Source: Codonopsis lanceolata (taxonomy: Eukaryota; Streptophyta; Magnoliopsida; Asterales; Campanulaceae). Taken from it: a DNA stretch of 64,000 nt. A model generated the notes under the pieces. It was not told the origin of the DNA and searched no databases. It saw only the letters and a list, made by a program, of their open reading frames with translations. How positions within the stretch are numbered: position 1 is the stretch's first letter; every line of letters starts with the position of its first letter. The stretch spans positions 21,071,980 to 21,135,979 of the forward strand of contig CM028377.1 in assembly GCA_013146195.2 (NCBI GenBank), read 5' to 3'. Both the position numbers and the translations under genes were made by a program. Positions 20,720-28,804 of this stretch are shown here, one piece after another.

Positions 20720-21370
20720 TGTTGTTTTATTAGTTGGGTTTTCATCTTCACCGCATATCAATATCTTCAAATCAAAACATTGTGTTACTCTAGAAACTGC
20801 GACATAACTGCCCATAACTAAATATTGATTTCTTCAAGAAGAGACATATGTGTAATTATTGACTTTGACACTTGTTAATTGTCATTTCATATGATACCAG
20901 TAATGACAATTATCTTCTCTGAAACTTGAAAGTCAGTCTTACATCAAATGGAACTACAGACATTTCCCCTAAAGGGGCATGAGAAATGATCGAACATGAG
21001 ACCCCACATTTTGTAAAGCCTCAACTCTACCACCGAGCCACCCCTTATGGTCTATATCTGATGGAGTTAATGACAGTCTTTGGATAAAAACATTTTCTTC
21101 AACATTGCTTCCTTTCAAAAAAAATGTTTCAACAATGTGATCCTCAAGATTTATGATGATTAGTCTTGTTCCATTGCACAACCCTGCACCATAGTCAATG
21201 TTTATCAATATCATTACTGAAATACCAATTTAAGTGTCAATCCATGTACTTGCAACCCTGAACACTTTATACTATTCAAAAAATCTGTAGAATGATGTCT
21301 TCGAACAAACTTCGATTTTTTTCGTCCAACAAATAGAATCTGAACTCAAATAAATTCTTCATTTTGAATG
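20720..21370 (-). pseudogene. Helitron helicase C-terminus remnant in H2
   Basis: The minus strand shows YLSSDSIC (about 21345), LNSIKCSGL, then ILINIDYGAGLCNGTRLIII, DHIVETFFLKGSNVE and RLSLTPSDI, the same helicase end as in H1. The chain is interrupted at about 21052 by a 112-bp insert and resumes as RLTFKFQR-like and NKTTNVV-like traces down to about 20720. Stops and frameshifts rule out function. Because it keeps GLCNGTRL, which H1 has changed, the two copies have decayed separately. Confidence 0.7.
20941..21052 (-). mobile_element. tRNA-derived SINE-like insert inside the H2 helicase remnant
   Basis: Comparing H2 with H1 shows about 112 extra bases at this point. On the minus strand they begin near GACCATAAGGGGTGGCTCGG and contain an A-box-like TGGCTCGGTGGTAGAG and a B-box-like TGTTCGATC about 35 nt later, as in the tRNA-like head of a plant SINE. 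No poly(A) tail or clear duplication is left. A tRNA gene is unlikely because no cloverleaf closes. Confidence 0.5.
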
Positions 21371-22433
21371 ATTACTTTTATTAAATTATATTTATATTTT
21401 ACGAATAAATGAATTTTTGATAAGAAAATAAGCTAAAATCAAAATAACCAAATTATTTTTACTATTAACTATTATTTTTATTCCGTAAATTATTTTGATT
21501 TTATTAGCTTCCATTATATATTTTTTGTTTTATTGACTTCATAACTATTATTTTTGTTTTATTTTTGAGAATTAGTTTTACGGAAAACTTTTGTTCTGTA
21601 AATTATTTTTATTATTTTACTAACCTCAGTTTAAATTATTTCTTTGCTTTATTGACTTTGTAACTATTATTTTTGTTCCATCAAGTATTTTTATTTTAGT
21701 AAAGTTTTTTTGTTTTACATAACTATTTTTAAGAATTTGTTTTAAACTTTTGTTCCGTAAATTATTTTTATAATTTTACTAACCTTAGTTTAAATTATTT
21801 TTGTTTTATTAACTCCGTAACTATTATTTTTGTTCCATCACAGAATTTTATTTTACTAATGTATTTTTTTACATAACTATTTTTAAGAATTTGTTTTAAA
21901 CTTTTGTTCCGTAAATTATTTTTATTATTTTAGTAACCCCAGTTAAAATATTTTTTGTTTTATTGACTCTGTAACTATTATATTTGTTTTATCAAATATT
22001 TTTATTTTACTAACGTATTTTTGTTTTACACATATATTTTTAAGAATTTGTTTTAAACTTTTGTTACGTAAATTATTTTATTTTACTAACTTCCGCATTA
22101 AATTATTTTTTATTTTGTTGATTCTATAACTTTTATTTTTATTGTGATTTGTTACATAAATTAGTTTTTATTTTACTAACCTCTTATATTTTTGTTTTCT
22201 TGACTCCGGAACTATTATTTTTGTTTTATTTACTATTTTTTATGTTTAAAGAGAGAAAAATGTTTAAACATAATTAAAAGAGAGGAGATGGTGGTAATGA
22301 GAGAGAAAATAGGGAGGAGACGGGAGGGAGAAAGAGAGAAAATAGGGAGAAGATAGGAGAGAGAAATAGTAGATTGATTACTCAAAACTCAATAATTCAA
22401 AAGTGAGATTTTGGAGGGATAAATCTACCTTTG

Positions 22434-22435
<2 letters not shown>

Positions 22436-22498
<63 letters not shown>
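22436..22498. repeat. (TA)n microsatellite at the 5' end of H2
   Basis: About 60 bp of uninterrupted TA dinucleotides. In H1 the same place has only a short TATATATATA, so the tract expanded after the copies separated. Confidence 0.9.
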
Positions 22499-22500
<2 letters not shown>

Positions 22501-23397
22501 TGATCAATTCCCACATACAAATTAATTAGCAGTATAAAACAATTACACAAATTACAAAGTGAGTTGGACTACTACACAATACACATGCTAGCTAGGTTGC
22601 TCGCCAAAACTTAACTATATATCATGCTAAAGAGTACCGTGAAGTGTGAAGGGCTGGCCTCCTACCAGCTTTCATTTTTTAAAGATGGTGCTAGTAGATG
22701 AACGAAGCTTGAAGCTGGGTGGGTGTCACAAATGGCAGGAAATTGAAAAAGATTCTATAATTTTCAAACCTTTAATTTCGTGACTTAACTCTTCAATCTT
22801 GGAACTCATGATTAACAGTAGGTTAGTTGAATTAATGTTGCCAAAATCCCAGCTATATCACATTATCAATTAAGCTAACCGAGATAGATCTGTCTAGACT
22901 CTAGACTCTGGAATATCCGAAAATCAAAGTAGAGAGAAGGCAAAGAAAAGTTAGATTATAAATTTGCAAGTGGAGATGGCCAACTAGCTTAATTGATAAT
23001 ATTCTCTACCATTCATATAGTCTTCATTTCAGTCTAGATTCATTGCTATAAGAGGTTTACATTGTCGATTGTGGATTGTCGACCCACGTACGTACCCTTA
23101 TCAACATCATTCTACATACTGGATGCATGCAAAGACCAACAACAGAATGTAAATTGCTATAAGGCTTGAAATCACCTAACCCAAGTGGCAAGTACTAGCT
23201 AGATTGAAGCAGATCAAGGTGTCCCGTAGAGTTCGCTAGACCACAAATATACGCACACCTTCAAGAACACAAGGTGTAAAATTAGTTAAGTTGCACTAGA
23301 GTTAATACTTCAATAGCATTAATAAAACATCGAGGTCACAGCTCAAATCACATTTTGCTTCACCACTTCACTAGCATGACTATTAATTCTTTTCAAA

Positions 23398-23445
23398 TAT
23401 GTCAATAAGGTTTGTTTTCATGATTGTTTGTTGTTTTTTGATTTG
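23398..23445 (+). repeat. Second copy of the SKS exon-intron boundary
   Basis: TATGTCAATAAGGTTTGTTT and the next 28 bp match 20308-20359. The upstream exon does not precede it, so this is a short templated duplication rather than a second gene copy. Confidence 0.8.
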
Positions 23446-23489
23446 AAGTATTTCTGCATTTACATAATTGATATTACATAAAGATCACA

Positions 23490-23571
23490 TTTTGGTGCCA
23501 ATGCTACTAGATGAACTACGAACTTGCAAACATCCTAGGCCTTATTTAACCACTCGGCCACCCCCCTTAGA
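23490..23571 (-). mobile_element. tRNA-derived SINE-like fragment
   Basis: The minus strand reads GGGGGGTGGCCGAGTGGTTA followed about 30 nt later by GCAAGTTCGTAGTTCAT, resembling A and B boxes of a tRNA-like RNA polymerase III promoter. The B box is degenerate. It resembles, but is not identical to, the insert at 20941-21052. Confidence 0.4.
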
Positions 23572-23742
23572 CACTCTGTGCTGGACACTGACACTCCAGA
23601 CACCTATTAAAGCTCCAAAGTGTCTTATTATTCATTCATTATAAGTTCACATTCCTCTTTAACTTTTTTTAATACTTTTTAACAAGTTGATCAAGTTAGT
23701 GTGACTTGATTCTTAATGGTCTAATTTAAATGTTGATTTGGA

Positions 23743-23912
23743 TGAATACATCAGCAAGTGGAGCTCGTTCTAACCCTCAGGGTTCCTTTCACTATGGTTC
23801 GATCAATGTAACTTATACATACATTTTAAAAAGTGTGCCACCGCAGATGATTGACGGGAAACTTCGAGCTACCTTTAATGTAATTTCATTTGTAAACCTG
23901 ATACACCAGTGA
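23743..23912 (+). pseudogene. SKU5/SKS pseudogene, fragment B
   Basis: The frame reads NTSASGARSNPQGSFHYGSI, NVTYTYILKSVPPQMIDGKL and RATFNVISFVN, the exon that follows fragment A in SKS genes. A one-base loss near 23900 turns the expected NPDTP into NLIHQ and a stop. The usual splice acceptor before the Trp codon is absent. Downstream exons (third cupredoxin-like domain) are not found before 24248. The order and strand agree with fragment A, so both are from one gene copy now 3.4 kb apart. Confidence 0.85.
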
Positions 23913-24422
23913 TGATTGGAGATTTGCAGTTTTATTTTTGTTATATGTTTGCATGGCATTATAAAAGGGGTTTGATGTATCTTTACTTATGATTTTGTTG
24001 ATTTCCTTGTTTCTTAAAGGATGAACTTTCAGATCAAGTTCTTAGATACACAGTTGAACTGAGATGGAAAGTACATTTACAAGCCAGTTTACTATAATGA
24101 TGACAGTCAAAACAATGTTTCTGTCAAATTTCAATTCTAAGGGTTGAATTAGTCTTTTGGTTTTCATAAGGATGGAGAAATCTTAATTTAATTACTTTAC
24201 TATTTACTTTATTAAGGTTATATTTGTCGATGCATGTACATAATATTAGCATTATTGGATTTTTTTGTTATGAAAAAATTGTGTTAACAATTCTAATGCA
24301 TTTTCTTGGTATCAGCATTATTGTATTTTTTTTTGTTTTAAAAAAATGTGCTAACAGTTCTAATGCCTAGTATTGGCATCAACATCATTGAGTTTTTTTT
24401 TCTTTGTTTTGAAAAAATTGTA

Positions 24423-25826
24423 GGATAAAATAATTTTTTGGTCCCTAAACTATACCAAAACTATGCGTTTGGTCCCTGCACTTTTTTTGTAATGTATTTG
24501 GTCCTTAATATAGGGTTTTGTTAAGAGATTAACCCCTGATGGGGTTACCGTCACTTTTACCGTTAGATTTTTTTTGAAAACCCAAATATACCCTTAGCCC
24601 TATCCCTTACAAACTCCTCCAAAGTCTCCAACAACTTCCCAGTAATCTTCTGAACCTCAGGATATTCCGAAACTCGAAGTCGCAATATGGTGCCGGAACT
24701 CGAAGTCGCCATAGTCAAAGCCACAAGCCACGACGACGACCCCGCCGGCGAGAAGACGTCCGCGAGATCCTCCACTCACTTTCACCCCGTGGCTACGTCG
24801 GGCGGCGTTCACTCCGCTTCCAAGCGGCTCGGAAGACCGGCGACCGGATCGTCGCGTTGAAGTGCTTAGTGCCGACTCACCGCTTGCTCAACGAAGCGAT
24901 TTCGTGTTCCAGAAATTATGTACGCTACCAGACGGGAACCCGCTTCGAACATGTCTAATTTTCGCGACGAGGCTCACTCGAGCTCGTGGGATCACTCGGC
25001 TTTTGTGAGGGCTTATGCATTGTACTTGGATCGAGGCTTGAATTGATTGTGTATGAGAGGAAACAGAATGGGGCGGGCGTAAATCGATAGATTTAAGGAA
25101 GATCGATAGAGATCTCCTCGAACCACAGGGTTATGAATATGAATACAACGATAGGGGCGATCCGGTTCGGCGATTATGGAGGCATGAGGAGATCCCGGTC
25201 CTCCGGGGACGTCGGAGAGGATCCGGTTCGGGCTCTGCTCTGAAAGATGTGGTTGTTACCCCATTGGGGATATGAAGCTCGAAAGGATATTTGGGAAAAT
25301 GGGGCATTTGCAATTTTGCAGGCCGTTGGATCGGGTTTTATCGTGTCGACCCACCAAGTTAGCTAGAATAGTAGGATGGTATTGGTTGTGTTGCACTGTT
25401 GTGCAAGAGAGTTTTAAGTTGTATCTTCGATATATGTGAGGTTTTGGCTATTTTGCTCAATCGGTTTTTTGATATGGAGTATCGAGATTGTGTTAAGGCG
25501 TTTGATGCTTATGCTAGCGCAAAGCATTGATGAGTTGGTTGGGTTTTACAATTGGTGTAAGGATATTGGTGTGGCAAGGTCGTCGGAATATCCTGAGGTT
25601 CAGAAGATTACTGGGAAGTTGTTGGAGACTTTGGAGGAGTTTGTAAGGGATAGGGTTAAGGGTATATTTGGGTTTTCAAAAAAATCTAACTAAAGTGACA
25701 AGAACCCCATCAGGGGTTAATCTCTTAACAAAACCCTATATTAAGGACCAAATACATTACAAAAAAAGTGCAGGGACCAAACGCATAGTTTTGGTATAGT
25801 TTAGGGACCAAAAAATTATTTTATTC
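24423..25826. mobile_element. Pack-MULE carrying clathrin-assembly gene sequence
   Basis: The termini GGATAAAATAATTTTTTGGT and (right, reversed) GAATAAAATAATTTTTTGGT begin nearly identical inverted arms of about 248 bp (24423-24670) and 244 bp (25583-25826). A perfect 9-bp duplication AAAATTGTA lies at 24414-24422 and 25827-25835. Removing one copy with the element restores a normal minisatellite unit. This is the mark of a Mutator-like insertion. The core is a host gene fragment, and the inner part of each arm also consists of that gene, so coding sequence occurs in both orientations. ACTCGAAGTCGC is repeated at about 24672 and 24696, at the junction of left arm and core. Confidence 0.85.
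24687..25693 (+). pseudogene. Captured ANTH/AP180-like clathrin assembly gene fragment
   Basis: Frames give PELEVAIVKATSHDDDPAGE, then THRLLNEA, HSSSWDHSAF-type bases, MRRSRSSGDV-like, and at the end SIDELVGFYNWCKDIGVARS and SEYPEVQKITGKLLETLEEF, VRDR. These are successive parts of the ANTH domain of plant putative clathrin assembly proteins (At2g25430 group), which bind PIP2 and clathrin at the plasma membrane. Many frameshifts and stops break it, and introns are not evident. The N-terminal 30 or so residues and everything after the ANTH domain are missing. The last 36 codons are open and are also present, inverted, in the left arm (24563-24670). It is a transduplicated fragment, not a gene. 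Confidence 0.85.
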
Positions 25827-26566
25827 AAAATTGTATTAACAGTTCTGATGTTTGTCCTTTGCATCAGCATTATTTGATTTTTTTTGTCTTGAAAAAACTG
25901 TGTTAGCAGTTCTGATGCCTAGTATTGGCATCAACATTATTGAATTTTTTTTGGTCTTGAAAAAACTATTAACAGTTCTGATGCCTAGCATTGACATCAA
26001 CATTTTTGGATTTTTTTTTATCTTGAAAAAATTGTGAAAACAGTCTTGATGCCTGGAATTGGCATTGTCATTGTCATTTTTTGATTTTTTTTTGTCTTGA
26101 AAAAACTGCGAAAACAGTCCTGATGCCTAGCATTGGCATCAGCATTTGTTGATTTTTTGGGCTTGAAACAACTGTGAAAATAGTCCTGATGCCTAGCATT
26201 GACATCAACATTTTTAAATTTTTTGGGCTTGAAAAAACTGTGAAAACAGTGCTGATGCCTAGCCTTGTCATCATCATTTTATGAATTTTTTTGGGCTTGA
26301 AAAAACTGTGAAAACAGTCATGATGCCTAGCCTTGACATCAACATTTTTTGATTTTTTTGGATTTGAAAAAACTGTGTAAACAGTCCTGATGCCTAGCCT
26401 TGGCATCAACATTTTTTGATTTTTTTGGGCTTGAAAAAACTGTGAAAACAGTCCTGATGCCTATTATTGACATCAGCATTTTTTGATTTTTTTGGGCTTG
26501 AAAAAATTGTGAAAGCAGTCTTGATGCCTAGCTTTGACATCATCATTTTTTTATTTTTTTGTCTTG

Positions 26567-26770
26567 ATAGTCCGAATGAGATTTGTCTTCATTAATGAAA
26601 TTTTTGTCATTTGGCAACCAATTTGTAATAATATGAAATGTCCAAAAAATTGATGGATCTAGATAAAAACATGTTTCTAAAATTGTACCCACTTGAAATT
26701 TGCCCTTAAATTTACTAAGAATAAATTGAGTTGGGCTTTACCAACTTTAAATAATAAGATTACCTAATTT
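26567..26770. other. Flank before the truncated copia LTR
   Basis: No gene. The last 60 bp (TTGAGTTGGGCTTTACCAAC...) resemble the minus-strand sequence near 36050-36080, which suggests this is the left half of an older LTR split by the copia insertion. Confidence 0.3.
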
Positions 26771-27198
26771 AGTGAGCAGTCGCAGCCGCATACACTCGTC
26801 TGTTCTGTGTCTTCTTCACCCATCTCTCATATTCTTTTTCTTCGTGTGTCTCAGTTCATTAGAGAGCGTACATAGGTGAGAGAGAATGTGTGATACACTG
26901 CTGGTCCTTGGAGTTTGACTCCGGTGTGCTTGTGAGCGGTGTGAGACGGGGTTAGGTTGGGACTATGGGGGTTGTTGTTCTATGGTGTTGCCGGAGTGTA
27001 GTGGTCGGGTAGTGGGTTCGGCCCCCTGGTAGTGCTTGGTGTTGCCTTGTCGATTCTCCGGTGGACATTACCAATGAAAGAGATCTGAGCTGAAGTGGTT
27101 GTAGCCGAGGCTTTTGTGGCCTTGGGTCACTACGTTTATACCCCCACCTTCATTGTATCATTCCCTCTATTCAGATCTGTCCATTTTGACTACTAACG

Positions 27199-27280
<82 letters not shown>

Positions 27281-27541
27281 CCCCCCTGCTAACGTGCTGT
27301 TTTGCAGGAGTTGTTTCAAAGATCTTATAGATCTCCAAAGTTGGTGACCATTGTTTTGGTTATCTAGATTTTGTACCCCTAGGTTAGGATCTCTGTTAAC
27401 CCCCTCCCCCACTGTAAGTGCGCGTGTGGTTGGGTTAGAGACTCTGTACTTTATCTAGAATACTTTTTGGGTTGTAATATTATTCGGACTCCGTTTCTGT
27501 ACGAGATCGATCTGGATTATACATGGAGTATAACCACAACA
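26771..27541 (+). mobile_element. 5' LTR of the copia element, lacking its first 193 bp
   Basis: Similarity to the 3' LTR begins at AGTGAGCAGTC (compare 32457), so the TGTTTGAG start and the TATA-box region are missing. It ends ATAACCACAACA at 27541. Without U3 this copy cannot drive its own transcription. Confidence 0.85.
27199..27279. repeat. (TA)n microsatellite in the 5' LTR
   Basis: About 80 bp of TA repeats. A matching tract lies at the same place in the 3' LTR (32908-32991). Confidence 0.95.
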
Positions 27542-27542
27542 G

Positions 27543-27555
27543 TGGTAACAGAGTT
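27543..27555 (+). other. Primer-binding site of the copia element
   Basis: TGGTAACAGAG starts two bases after the LTR and is close to TGGTATCAGAG, the complement of the initiator-Met tRNA 3' end used by plant copia elements. Confidence 0.7.
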
Positions 27556-27887
27556 TCGTTCCGTACAGTGGAACAGATCTGAAATACAGAAACTCTGATC
27601 TAGAATTTTTAGGTGAGCTTCTTTCATCTCAAAATATTTTTTCATTATTTATGTAATATTGTTTAGATCCGCGACTGATCTATTTGTAGAAATTGTTGCG
27701 TAAAATATTTTTTGTGAGTTGTTTTGTTGCTCTATTTAATCTTCTATTGTTAGTGATTTTAGGTCTGCTGTTTGCTTGATTTTTTGGAGATTAACAATCT
27801 GGTTTCAAAAACTCTTTAAAATTCTGTTTTGGTTTCATTGGTTGATTCTGTGTTGTTTTTTCCAAAATTTCTTCATCAAATTACTGT

Positions 27888-28804
27888 TTGGAACTTTTTA
27901 ATGGGAAAACTGATTTTTCATTATGGAAACAGAAGATGAAATGTATTTTAGTCAAAGAAAAGGTTTTCAGAGCTATTACCTTAAAATATATCAAAGATAC
28001 TTCTGAAGGTGTTATACATGAAATGGATGAAAGTACCTACTCGTCGATTATCTTGAATTTGTCTACTTCGGTTATGCGGAAATGTGGTAAACATAAACAT
28101 GCTAAAAGTCTTTGAGATAAATTAGAAGAAATTTACTTTGAAAAAACATTGCCAAGTAAAATATATCATCTTGAAAAAAAAATCAGCTTTAAACTGGATC
28201 TTAACAAAGACATGGAAGACAATGTTGATGTTTTTACCAAGTTGGTTCAAGATATAAAACAAACTGATGATGAACACATTGATGATTATACCTCGATTGT
28301 GCTTTTAAATGTTATACCTGATTCTTATGCTGATGTGAAATATGCTATTAAGTATGGTAGGGATAAGATAACCCTTGATACGGTGATAAACAGTTCAAAA
28401 GGCAAATAATTAGATTTGAAAGCTGCTAAAAGGGGTAAATCAAACGCCGGTGAGGTTCATATGGTGAGAGGTAGGACACTTAAGAGAAACAACGGTCATA
28501 AGCATATTCATAATCAAAACCAATGGAATAATCAGAATTCTAGAAATAAGATTCGAAAAAAAAGTAGGTCAAAATATAGAACAAAAGGCAAGAAGTGTTA
28601 CAATTGTGGTGAAATTGGACATTTTAGGAAAGACTGCCCTGACCCTAAAAAGAAAAATGAGAATCAAAACAAATATCAAAATCAACAAAGTGACTACAAT
28701 TTGGCATCCACAAATGAGAACTGTGGTGATATTTTTATGGTAATTGAAATATGTGAAAATGTTATTAATTATGTTCATACCATGTCTGCTTGCGAAAATG
28801 AATG
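27888..28804 (+). pseudogene. copia gag remnant with CCHC zinc knuckle
   Basis: Readable parts are LFNGKTDFSLWKQKMKCILV, a UBN2-like gag region (KIYHLEKKISFKLDLNKDME, IVLLNVIPDSY) and the zinc knuckle CYNCGEIGHFRKDC at about 28596-28637 (CX2CX4HX4C), which binds RNA in virus-like particles. In-frame stops at 28113-28115 and 28407-28409 and a final stop at 28803 split it into three pieces. No ATG begins the first piece; the open frame starts around a TTG. It lies 340 bp after the 5' LTR, as usual for gag. Confidence 0.85.

Larger units (their letters stand above)
20532..22503 (-). mobile_element. Helitron H2 in the SKS pseudogene intron
   Basis: Read on the minus strand, it starts TCACTAATATATA at 22503 (after a host A at 22504) and ends with hairpin CGTGCG-TTTAG-CGCACG (20548-20564) and CTAG at 20532-20535, followed by a host T. 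It is the same family as H1: both carry the TAGATTTATCCCTCCAAAAT region near the 5' end, the long TAAAATAAAAATAATTT-type repeats and the same helicase C-terminus. It adds a long TA microsatellite next to the 5' end and a SINE-like insert. The precise A/T junctions show simple insertion. No Rep domain is seen, so it is non-autonomous. Confidence 0.8.
22504..23742. other. Remainder of the SKS pseudogene intron
   Basis: No coding frames are recognisable. It holds the second copy of the SKS exon-intron boundary (23398-23445) and a tRNA-like SINE fragment (23490-23571). No canonical acceptor AG precedes fragment B at 23743. Confidence 0.5.
24249..26566. repeat. 68-bp minisatellite, about 13 units, each with two stem-loops
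   Basis: Units of about 68 bp run from 24249 to 26566, interrupted by the Pack-MULE at 24423-25826. A typical unit has GAAAAAACTGTGAAAACAGT, then CTGATGCC-TAGCATT-GGCATCAG, then a T-rich spacer. The first part pairs as ACTGT/ACAGT around GAAA, the second as an 8-bp stem. Units toward the right are most alike; those on the left are more worn. Small frames across it are artefacts of periodicity. It is not CRISPR: there are no unique spacers and the host is a plant. Confidence 0.85.

Noticed and set aside
20960..21050. A tRNA gene on the minus strand
   Set aside because: A-box and B-box-like motifs exist but no cloverleaf or acceptor stem closes; better explained as a SINE head.
23500..23571. 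tRNA-Ser/Leu-like gene on the minus strand
   Set aside because: Begins like one (GGTGGCCGAGTGG) but the anticodon arm, T arm and acceptor stem do not form.
24249..26566. Regular repeats as a CRISPR array
   Set aside because: Continuous 68-bp tandem units without unique spacers, in a plant nuclear context.
27114..27412. Ile-Tyr repeat frames at 27114-27412 and 32639-33131
   Set aside because: They read through TA microsatellites in the LTRs.
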